DNA of 64,000 bases from positions 248,001-312,000 of the forward strand of contig PVEQ01000002.1 in assembly GCA_002973575.1 (NCBI GenBank), given 5' to 3'. Shown here piece by piece: positions 18,005-27,175 of this stretch. Source of the DNA: Sediminibacterium magnilacihabitans (GTDB taxonomy: Bacteria > Bacteroidota > Bacteroidia > Chitinophagales > Chitinophagaceae). The first letter of the stretch is position 1; each line of letters starts with the position of its first letter. Below the pieces are notes generated by a model. It was not told the origin of the DNA. It made no database searches and saw only the letters and a program-made list of their open reading frames with translations. The translations under genes were made by a program, and so were the position numbers.

Positions 18005-18061
18005 CTATTCCCCCCGCTTTGTTTATAAAAGGTTAACCTCTGCCGGATACGCTATCATACA

Positions 18062-18091
18062 CTAAAGCATGTTTTGCTTTAGCGGGTTTTT
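18062..18091 (+). terminator. Intrinsic terminator closing the polysaccharide cluster
   Basis: CTAAAGCA (18062-18069) and TGCTTTAG (18075-18082) form a perfect 8-bp stem with a 5-base loop, followed by CGGG and five T (18087-18091). It lies 58 bases after the last polysaccharide gene and separates it from the signalling cassette. Confidence 0.7.
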
Positions 18092-18119
18092 CACCCATCT
18101 GCAGGTTAGTCCAGTGCAG

Positions 18120-18151
18120 GATTGACATTGATGATAGCTATGATGTCAATC
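18120..18151. promoter_or_regulatory. Inverted repeat upstream of the giant kinase gene
   Basis: GATTGACAT (18120-18128) and ATGTCAATC (18143-18151) are perfect 9-base inverted repeats separated by 14 bases, about 137 bases before the kinase start. The arm centres are 23 bases apart, near two helical turns, which would suit a dimeric regulator. No T-run follows, so it is less likely to be a terminator. The rest of the 283-base gap holds the terminator above and no gene. Confidence 0.4.
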
Positions 18152-18287
18152 TTGCCACTATATGCACATTTCCAATTGTCATTGTTTGTACTACATCAAA
18201 ACGCCCCATTGTCCTACAGCATGATTAATACTCCTATACTACTTTTAGTGAGCAACTATTTTTTGTAACCACAAAATCTAACGCACC

Positions 18288-21200
18288 TTGCAAAAGGTAT
18301 TGATCATTGACGACTCCAAGCTCGTAGGCGCCCGTCTCACCGAAATACTCTCCGGAATAAAATCAGTGCAGGTGCTCGGCCAGGCAAAATCTGCCAGGGA
18401 AGGGCTGGCCCTTAGCGAAAAGTTCAGTCCCGATATTGTCTTTCTGGATATCCAATTGCCAGATGGCAATGGTACAAGCATCCTGCCTGCCCTGAAAAAA
18501 ATAAAACCCGGGATTAACGTGGTAATCCTTTCCAATTTCGATGCCGACCTGCACAGGCCGCTCTTTCCGGGACTGGAGGGTGATTATTATCTCGACAAGT
18601 CAAAAGAATTTTTAAAAATTCCTGAAATCATAGAAAAGATCATTAAAACAGAAAAAATACCCGGGAACAACGCTCCTGTAAAGATCAAAACAAAACTGTT
18701 CGACAAAGATATTGTCAGCACAGCCGACCAGGCCCTTGATTTTATAGGCAATATCCTCGAATCCTCTACCGAATATTCCATCATCGGAAAAGACCTGGAA
18801 GGCACTATTCTTTTGTGGAATGAAGGCGCACGGATATTGTATGGTTACAAGCCCGAAGAGGCGATTGGAAAAATGAACTCATCCAGTCTTCATACGCCGG
18901 AAGATGTAAAAGCCAACGTGCCACGGCTGATAATGGATTCGGCCCTGAAAGAGGGAAAATGGGAAGGGACGCTTAACCGCATACGCAAGAACGGGAATCG
19001 GTTTACCGCAAGGGTGGTAATTACTCCCAGGAGAGATTCTAGCGGGAAAGCCATCGGATTCCTGCTCATTTCAAAAGACATATCAGATGAGATCCGCCTC
19101 ACACAGGAGCTGCAGGCTACCCAGTTGTACACGCGCTCTCTTATCGAGGCGAATATCGATGCCCTTATGACAACCGATCCGCTTGGTGTCATCACTGATA
19201 TCAATAAGCAGATGGAGATTCTTACCGGCTACCCCCGGGAAAAATTATTGGGAATGCCTTTTAAAAATTATTTCACCGATCCAATGCGGGCCGAAGAAGG
19301 TATCAGGCGGGTTTTGCAGGAAGGCCGCGTAACCAACTATGAATTGACTTCCAGAAGCGTTGATGGAAAGACAACGCAGGTATCCTATAATGCCTCTACC
19401 TTTCACGACGCACAAGGCAAACTCCTGGGTGTATTCGCAGCTGCAAGGGATATCACCGAGCAAAAAAAGCTGGAACAGCAATTGAGAGAATCACAGGCCT
19501 ATAACCGTGGATTGATTGAATCTTCCGTAGACGGACTGGTAACGGTAGACCGGAACGGAAAGGTGAGCGACGTGAATGCCCGTATGTGCCAGATGTCGGA
19601 ATATGCCAGGGAAGATCTTTTGGGAATGCCATTTGCCGATTTCTTCCTCGACACTGAACAGGCAAAGCTGGGCGTTAAACAAACCTTTGAAAAAGGGGAA
19701 GTAACCAACTATGTATTAACCCTGCTAACGCACTCCGACAAAAGAATACGGGTGTCTTTCAATGCTACCGTGTTCCGGGATAACTTCAACGAGGTCAGGG
19801 GCATTTTTGCATCTGCCCGGGATATTACCCAGCAGGAAAAACTGCAATCCCAACTGTCGGTAGAAAGAACCTATAACCGCGGTTTGATAGAAGCTTCTTT
19901 GGATGGATTGATCACTGTAGACCCTATGCTGAAGATCACAGACGTGAATGAAACCATGTGCAGGATGGCAGGGTTCAAAAGAGAAGAGCTGATCGGCACA
20001 CTCTTTCCCAACTACTTTACCGACCTTACCAGAGCGGCCGAAGGCGTGCGGTTAACGCTTGATAAAGGAGCTGTAACCAATTACGAATTGACCCTCAGGA
20101 ACAAAGATGGGCAACAAAAACTGGTATCTTTCAATGCAGCCACCTTCGGTAATGAAACCGGCAGTGACAGAGGTATATTCGCATCAGCGCGTGACATTAC
20201 AGAACAGGCCAGGTTACAGGGGCAGTTAGCGGAACAAAGGGCATATAACAGGGGACTGATCGAAGCCTCCGTGGATGGCCTGGTTACCGTAGATGAAAAT
20301 ATGATCATCACAGACGTGAATGATACCATGTGCAAGATGGCCCAAAAAAACAGGAACCAGTTAATCGGCTCCAGCTTCCCCGAATATTTTAAAGAGAAAG
20401 AACAGGCCGAAAACGGCGTCCGGCTCACCTTTAAGGAAGGAGCGGTGACCAACTACGTGCTTACACTGCTAGCCGCCGGGGAAGGCAAGCAAATACCCGT
20501 ATCCTTCAACGCAGCCATTTTCCGCGATATTACGGGCAACGTAAAGGGTATATTCGCATCGGCCCGGGATATTACCGCCCAAAAACAACTGGAAGAAAAA
20601 TTGCAGGCTTCCCAGTTATACACCCGTTCACTCATTGAATCGAACATTGATGCTTTGATGACAACCGATCCCCTGGGAACCATTACCGACGTAAACAAAC
20701 AGATGGAGGCCCTGACTGGCTATTCAAGGGAGGAACTGATCGGAAGCCCGTATAAAAATTACTTTACCAATACTGCATTAGCGGAAGAAGGGATCAGGCT
20801 GGTGCTCCGGGAAGGTCTTGTTTCCAATTTTGAGCTGACTGCCAGGCACAAGAATGGGAAAGAGACACTCGTTGCCTACAATGCCGTGACCTTTACCGAC
20901 CGTCAGCGAAAATTGCAGGGCGTATTTGCGGCAGCCCGTGATATTACCGAGCAAAAAAAACTGGAACAGCAACTGCGGGAATCCCATGCTTATAACCGTG
21001 GGTTGATAGAAGCCTCCGTAGACGGACTGATTACCGTTGATCCGGCAGGCATTATTACAGACGTTAATGACCGCATGTGCCAGATGACCGGCTATTCGAG
21101 AACAGAATTAATCGGTACGCCGTTCTCCGATTATTTCACCGATCCTAAACAGGCAAAAAAAGGTATTAAAGAAACTTTTGAAAAAGGAGTAGTAACGGAA

Positions 21201-23174
21201 TACGCGCTCACCCTTATTTCCCGTACAAAAAGGTTCCTGCATGTATCGTTTAACGCCTCTGTTTTCAGGGACGCAGCCTCCAATACAAAAGGAATATTCG
21301 CTTCTGCCCGCGACATTACCGACCGTGTTCGGCTGGAAGAGCAGTTGCGTGAATCCCAGTCCTATAACAGAGGACTGATAGAAGCTTCAGTAGACGGCCT
21401 CATTACAGTGGATCCGGAAGGCTTCATCTCAGACCTGAATGAACAAATGTGCCGGATGACGGGATATACACGTGATGAATTGGTAGGCAATCTTTTCATG
21501 CAATATTTCACACAGCCGGAACTGGCAGACACGGGCGTTAAAAGGACTTTTGCAGAAGGATTCGTTACCGGCTATGAACTGGTGCTCAAGACCAAGCAGG
21601 GGCATAAGACAACCGTATCTTTCAACGCTTCGGTTTTCCGCAATGCCGAAGGGAACGTTCAGGGTATTTTCGCTTCTGCACGCGATATCTCAGAACAGTC
21701 ACGGTTGCAGACACAGTTAGCAGAGCAACAAGCCTATAACCGCTCCCTGATTGAAGCCTCTGCCGATGCCCTTTTTGCCATTGCCCCGGATGGTGTTGTT
21801 ACCGACGTGAATGAAGAAGCCACCCGCCTTACCGGCTTTTCGCGCAAATACCTGGTTGGCTCGCCCTTTTCCGATTATTTTACGGAACCCGACAGGGCGC
21901 GCGAAGGTGTTAAGAAGGCCCAGGATGAAAAAAGGGTAATGGGTTATGAACTGATATTGATTACAAGGCAGGGAAGAAGGATATCTGTTAGCTTCAATGC
22001 CGGTATGTTTAACGACGCGCATGGACAGCCGTTGGGTATCCTGGCCGCTGCACGGGATAATACGGAACAAAAAAAACTGGAACACCAGTTGCGGGAACAG
22101 CAATTCTATACCCGTTCCCTGATCGAATCGAATATTGATGCGCTGATCACTACCGACCCTCTTGGGATCATTACCGACGTGAACCAGCAGATGGAACAAC
22201 TCACAGGACAAAGCAGGGATAACCTCATCGGAACTACATTCAAATCCTGTTTCACCAATCCGCAAAAAGCCGAAGAAGCGATCCGGCTGGTATTAAAAGA
22301 GACGAAGGTTACGGACTATGAGCTGACCGCAAAGAATAAAAACGAAGAGGAAACCGTAGTTTCTTATAACGCCACTACTTTCTACGACAGGGATGGAAAA
22401 TTACAGGGTGTGTTCGCTGCCGCCCGGGATGTCACCGACCGCAAGCGTTTTGAAGACACGCTCCAGGAAGCCAACCGTATGAAGAGCGAGTTTTTGGCTA
22501 ATATGTCGCACGAACTGCGCACACCACTGAACGGAATTATTGGCTTTTCGGAATTCCTGGTTGACAAAAAGGTGGGCCCCCTCAACAATAAACAGGAAGA
22601 GTATTTAAATGATATCCTGAATAGTGGAAATCATTTGCTGAGCCTGATCAATGATGTGCTGGATCTCGCAAAAGTAGAGGCTGGGAAAATGGAGTTTAAC
22701 CCCGAATCATTTTCCATTAAAACGGCCGTTGAAGAAGTGAGTTCTGTTGTGAACAGCATAGCAAAGAAGAAAAAAATAAAAATCGATATAGGGATTGCAG
22801 ATAATATTGATCAGATCAATATCGATAAACATAAATTCAAGCAAATATTATATAATCTCCTGTCGAACGCGATCAAATTCACGCCGGAGGGAGGATATGT
22901 TAATGTAAAAACCACTAAGGATGGCAATAATCTATGCCTGATGGTGAAAGATACCGGCATAGGCATCAGCAGGGAAGGCTTAAAAAAGCTATTTACCCCT
23001 TTCGTACAGCTCGACTCAAGTCTATCAAGAAAGCATGAAGGCTCCGGCCTCGGACTGGCCCTTACCAGGAAAATCGTAGAGCTTCAAAATGGAAGCATCA
23101 ATGCTGAAAGCGAACCGGGAAAAGGCAGTATCTTTAAAGTGCTATTACCAACATCATGGGATCTCAAATACTGA
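18288..23174 (+). CDS. Giant hybrid histidine kinase: receiver, ten PAS domains, HisKA, HATPase
   Basis: This 1628-residue cytoplasmic protein starts with a receiver domain (phospho-acceptor Asp54 in 'FLDIQLPDG', Lys104). One divergent PAS domain follows (about 135-275), then nine PAS repeats of about 124 residues each (280 to about 1395). It ends with HisKA (His1408 in 'MSHELRTPL') and a HATPase_c domain with N box 'LLSNAIKFT', G1 'DTGIGIS' and G2 'GSGLGLAL'. No membrane segment is visible. The start must be TTG 18288: a TAA lies two codons upstream (18279-18281) and the receiver fold begins at once ('QKVLIIDDS'). The last 19 bases overlap the next receiver gene. PAS ligands cannot be predicted. 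Confidence 0.93.
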   Translation: MQKVLIIDDSKLVGARLTEILSGIKSVQVLGQAKSAREGLALSEKFSPDIVFLDIQLPDGNGTSILPALKKIKPGINVVILSNFDADLHRPLFPGLEGDYYLDKSKEFLKIPEIIEKIIKTEKIPGNNAPVKIKTKLFDKDIVSTADQALDFIGNILESSTEYSIIGKDLEGTILLWNEGARILYGYKPEEAIGKMNSSSLHTPEDVKANVPRLIMDSALKEGKWEGTLNRIRKNGNRFTARVVITPRRDSSGKAIGFLLISKDISDEIRLTQELQATQLYTRSLIEANIDALMTTDPLGVITDINKQMEILTGYPREKLLGMPFKNYFTDPMRAEEGIRRVLQEGRVTNYELTSRSVDGKTTQVSYNASTFHDAQGKLLGVFAAARDITEQKKLEQQLRESQAYNRGLIESSVDGLVTVDRNGKVSDVNARMCQMSEYAREDLLGMPFADFFLDTEQAKLGVKQTFEKGEVTNYVLTLLTHSDKRIRVSFNATVFRDNFNEVRGIFASARDITQQEKLQSQLSVERTYNRGLIEASLDGLITVDPMLKITDVNETMCRMAGFKREELIGTLFPNYFTDLTRAAEGVRLTLDKGAVTNYELTLRNKDGQQKLVSFNAATFGNETGSDRGIFASARDITEQARLQGQLAEQRAYNRGLIEASVDGLVTVDENMIITDVNDTMCKMAQKNRNQLIGSSFPEYFKEKEQAENGVRLTFKEGAVTNYVLTLLAAGEGKQIPVSFNAAIFRDITGNVKGIFASARDITAQKQLEEKLQASQLYTRSLIESNIDALMTTDPLGTITDVNKQMEALTGYSREELIGSPYKNYFTNTALAEEGIRLVLREGLVSNFELTARHKNGKETLVAYNAVTFTDRQRKLQGVFAAARDITEQKKLEQQLRESHAYNRGLIEASVDGLITVDPAGIITDVNDRMCQMTGYSRTELIGTPFSDYFTDPKQAKKGIKETFEKGVVTEYALTLISRTKRFLHVSFNASVFRDAASNTKGIFASARDITDRVRLEEQLRESQSYNRGLIEASVDGLITVDPEGFISDLNEQMCRMTGYTRDELVGNLFMQYFTQPELADTGVKRTFAEGFVTGYELVLKTKQGHKTTVSFNASVFRNAEGNVQGIFASARDISEQSRLQTQLAEQQAYNRSLIEASADALFAIAPDGVVTDVNEEATRLTGFSRKYLVGSPFSDYFTEPDRAREGVKKAQDEKRVMGYELILITRQGRRISVSFNAGMFNDAHGQPLGILAAARDNTEQKKLEHQLREQQFYTRSLIESNIDALITTDPLGIITDVNQQMEQLTGQSRDNLIGTTFKSCFTNPQKAEEAIRLVLKETKVTDYELTAKNKNEEETVVSYNATTFYDRDGKLQGVFAAARDVTDRKRFEDTLQEANRMKSEFLANMSHELRTPLNGIIGFSEFLVDKKVGPLNNKQEEYLNDILNSGNHLLSLINDVLDLAKVEAGKMEFNPESFSIKTAVEEVSSVVNSIAKKKKIKIDIGIADNIDQINIDKHKFKQILYNLLSNAIKFTPEGGYVNVKTTKDGNNLCLMVKDTGIGISREGLKKLFTPFVQLDSSLSRKHEGSGLGLALTRKIVELQNGSINAESEPGKGSIFKVLLPTSWDLKY
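19125..22464 (+). repeat. Nine tandem PAS-coding repeats of about 372 bp with a four-unit higher-order period
   Basis: Units begin with either type A ('YTRSLIE-NIDAL', at 19125, 20616 and 22104) or type B ('YNRGLIEASVDGL' and variants). The order is A-B-B-B-A-B-B-B'-A. The A units are spaced 1491 and 1488 bases, which is four units. A units also share 'GVFAAARD', whereas B units share 'GIFASARD'. The last B unit is mosaic, with a B-like start and an A-like end. This points to duplication of four-unit blocks. Confidence 0.85.
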
Positions 23175-23524
23175 TCGTAGACGATAACCCTGTTAATTTA
23201 AAACTGGCAGGAGATTTGTTGGAGATAGAGGGGCTCACCGTTAGGCGGGCTTTAGATGCCGAAACCGCCCTGGAGATGATACGGGAAAACGCTCCCGCCC
23301 TCATCCTGATGGATGTAGCCCTGCCGGGAATGGATGGGTTAACCCTGACACGCCTTTTAAAAAAGGACCCGGCAACAAGCAATATCTTTATCATTGCCCT
23401 GACGTCTTTTGCTATGAAGGGAGACCATGAGAAGATACTGGCTGCCGGCTGTGACACTTATATCACCAAACCCATTGACACACGTATATTTACGATAGAG
23501 ATAAAAAAGCACCTTATGAAATAA
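23156..23524 (+). CDS. Single-domain response regulator (CheY/DivK-like)
   Basis: A 122-residue lone receiver with acidic pocket 'LIVDDNPVN', phospho-acceptor Asp53 in 'LMDVALPGMDG', Thr83 and Lys105 in 'ITKPID'. There is no output domain. The start ATG lies inside the 3' end of the giant kinase gene, so the two are translationally coupled and probably a cognate pair. Such proteins often act as phosphate shuttles or sinks in phosphorelays, or bind a partner protein. Confidence 0.9.
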   Translation: MGSQILIVDDNPVNLKLAGDLLEIEGLTVRRALDAETALEMIRENAPALILMDVALPGMDGLTLTRLLKKDPATSNIFIIALTSFAMKGDHEKILAAGCDTYITKPIDTRIFTIEIKKHLMK

Positions 23525-23565
23525 TTGTATTGATTACCTTATTTCTTTTATTATCCAATGACCCC

Positions 23566-24510
23566 ATGTCTGAGATTAATTATATTGTTGACCGTCTTAT
23601 CATCCCTGTTTTCTCCCTTGACAAGGATCTTACTTTCAATTATATAAACAAAAAGGCACGGGATTTTTTTGGATACGGCTCCGCAGAATTTATCGGTAAA
23701 AAAATAGATGAGATACCCTCTTCTACTCTTCATCAATTCGCGGACATCTACCAGCAGGCAATGAAAGAACAACAAAAAGTTTGCCTGCAACATTATTACA
23801 GAGAAGAAGCCACCTGGCTTGAACATCATATTTATCCTTCTAAAGACGGATTGACTGCCTGCATCATTGATATTACAGAAAAGGAAAAGATACGTGAGCA
23901 GGAAAAGATCAACCTCTCCCGCGAGATACACGATGAATTGGGACAACAGCTTACCGCACTATTGATGGATATTTCTGCGCTTGATAAATACCAGCAGAAT
24001 AAAGACGGATATACACAAAAAAAGATCGATGACATCACAGACCTGTTGAACATCACCGTTGAAACCGTAAGAAAAATTTCAACCGACCTGCATCCGAAGG
24101 TACTGGACAACCTCGGGCTGGCCGCAGCCCTCGAATGGCAGAGCCGCGAATTTGAAAAACGTTCAGGCATTACGGTGCAGTTCCAATGCAATATGACCAA
24201 TTTTGTCTTTCCTTCCAATATAGCTACCTGCCTGTTCAGGATATACCAGGAATCCCTCACAAACATTGCACGCCACGCTGAAGCGCAAATGGTATCGGCC
24301 GAACTTGAATGGAAAGAAGATGGTATTTTCCTGAATATTACCGATAACGGGAAAGGATTTGATACTGAAATGGCCACACTGAAGGGAAGATATGGGCTGA
24401 CAGGTATGAAAGAAAGGGCCCTGCAGGTTGGTGGCAGGTGCAAAGTGAATAGCCGGCCGGAAAATGGAACCAGCATTACCGTACAGATCCCTAAACCATC
24501 CTTAATATGA
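23566..24510 (+). CDS. PAS sensor histidine kinase of the NarX/DegS type (HisKA_3)
   Basis: A 314-residue soluble kinase. A PAS domain spans about residues 6-105 ('VDRLIIPVFSLDKDLTFNYIN'), followed by a HisKA_3 dimerisation domain with His122 in 'SREIHDELGQQLTALL'. A HATPase_c domain follows with 'YQESLTNIARHA', 'DNGKGFD' and 'GLTGMKERA'. The ATG at 23566 gives a clean PAS start; a TTG at 23530 would only add a hydrophobic stub. It overlaps the NarL-type regulator gene by ATGA and is presumably its cognate kinase. It lacks a membrane segment, so the signal is likely internal. Confidence 0.9.
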   Translation: MSEINYIVDRLIIPVFSLDKDLTFNYINKKARDFFGYGSAEFIGKKIDEIPSSTLHQFADIYQQAMKEQQKVCLQHYYREEATWLEHHIYPSKDGLTACIIDITEKEKIREQEKINLSREIHDELGQQLTALLMDISALDKYQQNKDGYTQKKIDDITDLLNITVETVRKISTDLHPKVLDNLGLAAALEWQSREFEKRSGITVQFQCNMTNFVFPSNIATCLFRIYQESLTNIARHAEAQMVSAELEWKEDGIFLNITDNGKGFDTEMATLKGRYGLTGMKERALQVGGRCKVNSRPENGTSITVQIPKPSLI

Positions 24511-25136
24511 TCCGTATCGTTATAGCTGATGATCATGCCGTGGTGTGGGAAGGAATCAAAAGAATCCTTTTGGAAGAATTTCCTTTTGCTTTAATAGAGG
24601 AAGTGAATGATACCGAAGAACTTATTAAAGTCATTGTAAAGGGAGAATGGGACATAGTGATTTGTGACCTCTCCATGCCTGGCAGAAGCGGGCTGGATGC
24701 GTTGCACCAGATCAAACAGATCTTCCCAAAATTACCTGTATTGATCCTTAGCGTTTATCCGGAAGAACAGTATGGAATAAGGGCGCTGAAAGCAGGGGCT
24801 GCCGGATACCTTAGTAAGAATGCTGCACCCAAAGAATTGATTAACGCTATTCAAAGAACGCTAATGGGCAGGGTGTTCGTTTCACCCACTCTTGCAGAAA
24901 AACTGGCCACAAACCTGACCCAGGAATCAGACAAATATCCCCACGAAATGCTTTCCAACCGTGAGTTTGATGTATTCAAACTGATTTCGTCAGGGAAATC
25001 CGTCTCAGAGATCGCCATACTGCTTTCGCTGGGCATTACCACCATCAGCACTTACCGGGTGAGAGTGCTGAAAAAAATGCAGATGAATACCAATGCGGAA
25101 CTAACCAGGTACGCGCTCGAAAACAATTTGATTTGA
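24507..25136 (+). CDS. NarL/FixJ-family response regulator
   Basis: A 209-residue regulator with an N-terminal receiver (acidic 'IADDH', Asp54 in 'ICDLSMPGR', Lys in 'YLSKNAA') and a C-terminal LuxR-type helix-turn-helix from about 145 ('LSNREFDVFKLISSGKSVSEIA', in pieces, and 'TTISTYRVRVLKKM'). The start overlaps the stop of its kinase. It is the only gene of the four-gene cassette with a DNA-binding output, so it is the likely end point of signalling. Its targets are unknown; the polysaccharide cluster upstream is one candidate. Confidence 0.93.
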   Translation: MIRIVIADDHAVVWEGIKRILLEEFPFALIEEVNDTEELIKVIVKGEWDIVICDLSMPGRSGLDALHQIKQIFPKLPVLILSVYPEEQYGIRALKAGAAGYLSKNAAPKELINAIQRTLMGRVFVSPTLAEKLATNLTQESDKYPHEMLSNREFDVFKLISSGKSVSEIAILLSLGITTISTYRVRVLKKMQMNTNAELTRYALENNLI

Positions 25137-25159
25137 TACTCATCCATCAGCCGAAAGTT

Positions 25160-26929
25160 TTATCGCCCGTCTGCCATGAGGTAAATGGTACTAAGGGGTG
25201 GGACTGTTATTTTTATTGCAGCATTTAACGGCGCTCCATACGGTTTGATGCTGGCATAGTTTAGCGGCCCGCCGATAGGTAACGATGGTCCTGCCCCATT
25301 CACGTAGACCTGTTCGGAAAAAGGTGCATTGTCCGTTCCGCCTTTCAGTATATACCAATGATAGTTTGCTCCCACTGGAAAATGTTGGAAGCTAATAGAG
25401 ACAGTATGGGTAGTGTTGCCGGTGTTAATGATGACAGTACTTGCCTGTCCGCTATTGAAGGTAGACGAATAGGTGACCAGGTCTGCATTGACCCTGTTGT
25501 ACAGCGTGTCGGCCACCATCCGATCGCCAAAGCATTTCCGGAAATAATACATGTAATAAAAAACAGGCCGCGGGTTCCAAAGCATCCCGCTTGCGTCATC
25601 TCCAAAGCTGAACATGCCAAAGCTGTCTCCGTTTACATAGCCTTCGGCCAGGTCCCAGCGATTTGCTTCCCCGAATTGGTTCCTGATCAACGAACCAAGG
25701 GTGAGGGCAGCATGCATACCTGCTATATAAGAAACATTCTGCCTGGAGCCGGAAGCCTGGATATTCCACTCGGTCATAGCAACTGGCCGCATAGGCACAC
25801 CTGCAGCGGCAGTCTGCTGTTTCAGGTAAGACATAACTGCAGCCGGCTCGTTCACTCCGGTACTAAGAATCTCCGACACGGTAGAGTTGGCATGCCATGG
25901 TGTAAAATAATCATGCACAATAAAAAAATCAGCAGCCGTACCCACTGTGCCGAGTACACCCTGGTTCCATGTTTGTACGGTACTGTCACGCCATGACTCA
26001 GGTGGGTTTTGATAAAGCGTGGCGCCGATATAGATCGTTGAGCCCACTTCTCTGGCGGCAGCCCGCATAGAATCTGCAAAGACACCCACATGCCGGCCAT
26101 AAAGAGCGCCTGTAACAACAGCAGGTTGGCCATCATGGTTTTGATGCTGATCAATTCTGTAACCTGCCTCCCAGTCACCAAAGGTCTCATTGCCAATTTC
26201 CCATATCCTGGTTTTGCCCTTGTCATACCGAACCCAGTCAGCCGCCATGTGCGCAGCAGCCGCCACCGGATCAGGGCCTGTACCATACCGGGCATACCCA
26301 TAATTCACGGTGAGTATAGAAGCGTTATAGGTTTGCGCCAACAGGTTGTAGTAATTCGTTAAAGACAGAGTCCAGCTTTGGTTATTGCCTCCATAAAAAG
26401 AATTGATGGGGATCAATGCGCCGATATTGGTCAGCAGATTACCCGGCACATCTGCGGGACGGGGATTGGCATCGGTTCCATTCCAGAAATAAGTATCGCT
26501 GAAGCTGCCTGCCGGGGCACGGATAATATTTGGAGAAAGGTCTTTGATATACTGCATGAGTGTGGGCTGGTTCACAATTTGCCCCATCCCCAGGTTGGCA
26601 TTGGCCCCAAAAATATAAGGAGGTGTTTGAACGAGTACATTACTGGCATCAATGACGAGCGATTCCGTCACTTGTCCTGAAAGAATAGCATTAGCGGTCT
26701 CTGTTTGTTGAGTAGCAGGCTCCATAGTATCTGCCGGCAAGTGTAAAGTTCGCGGCAACCATGCATTGCCGAAGAACCCGATGGTTGGCGAAGGTGCAGG
26801 ATTTGAAGGATTATAAACAGCATCTGCAGCCACTGGCCGGCCCCGGGTACTGTCGCCATGAGATGCAGTTTTCACACAAGCCCAGCCACCCAGCAAAAGG
26901 CTGAGGCCAAGCAAAGCAGTCAGTTTCAT
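25160..26929 (-). CDS. Clan GH-A-like glycoside hydrolase lipoprotein (possible arabinofuranosidase type)
   Basis: The chosen start (26929) gives a 589-residue lipoprotein with a hydrophobic leader ending 'GGWAC'. An upstream frame to 27019 hides this leader. The catalytic domain looks like a (beta/alpha)8 retaining hydrolase: acid/base Glu248 in 'WEIGNETFGDW' and probable nucleophile Glu387 in 'AMTEWN', with 'IIRAPAGSFSDTYFWNG' near residue 135 resembling the substrate loop of arabinofuranosidase/GH30/GH39-like enzymes. A beta-rich C-terminal part from about 480 would be the usual companion domain. I cannot fix the GH family or substrate. The gene converges on the response regulator with a 23-base gap. 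Confidence 0.7.
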   Translation of the reverse strand: MKLTALLGLSLLLGGWACVKTASHGDSTRGRPVAADAVYNPSNPAPSPTIGFFGNAWLPRTLHLPADTMEPATQQTETANAILSGQVTESLVIDASNVLVQTPPYIFGANANLGMGQIVNQPTLMQYIKDLSPNIIRAPAGSFSDTYFWNGTDANPRPADVPGNLLTNIGALIPINSFYGGNNQSWTLSLTNYYNLLAQTYNASILTVNYGYARYGTGPDPVAAAAHMAADWVRYDKGKTRIWEIGNETFGDWEAGYRIDQHQNHDGQPAVVTGALYGRHVGVFADSMRAAAREVGSTIYIGATLYQNPPESWRDSTVQTWNQGVLGTVGTAADFFIVHDYFTPWHANSTVSEILSTGVNEPAAVMSYLKQQTAAAGVPMRPVAMTEWNIQASGSRQNVSYIAGMHAALTLGSLIRNQFGEANRWDLAEGYVNGDSFGMFSFGDDASGMLWNPRPVFYYMYYFRKCFGDRMVADTLYNRVNADLVTYSSTFNSGQASTVIINTGNTTHTVSISFQHFPVGANYHWYILKGGTDNAPFSEQVYVNGAGPSLPIGGPLNYASIKPYGAPLNAAIKITVPPLSTIYLMADGR

Positions 26930-26954
26930 AATCTGTAATAGGTATTGGATTTTC

Positions 26955-26987
26955 TGTAGAATAAACGATGACACCGTTGTAGAATAA
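26955..26987. promoter_or_regulatory. Direct repeats upstream of the GH-A-like gene
   Basis: TGTAGAATAA occurs at 26955-26964 and again at 26978-26987, a 23-base step close to two helical turns, 26-58 bases before the start codon. Phased direct repeats here could be operator half-sites. The rest of 26930-27175 holds no gene that I can support. Confidence 0.3.
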
Positions 26988-27175
26988 TTTACGACAGCGA
27001 AACTATGTAATAGTGGCACATAATTTCAAATCACGTGTATGAAAAAAAGCATGTGTAATACAAGAGAAAAAATTGGACAACATTTCGTGAACAGAATCAC
27101 AGAGTTACTGGCATGCAGATGGCTTCTTTCATTTGCCATTTATTTTATCATAATACAACCGGCTCTGCAAACTAT

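Noticed and set aside
19125..22464. Regular repeats that could suggest a CRISPR array or satellite DNA
   Set aside because: The period is about 372 bases and the repeats are in-frame PAS domains with coding-type divergence, without short identical repeats and unique spacers.
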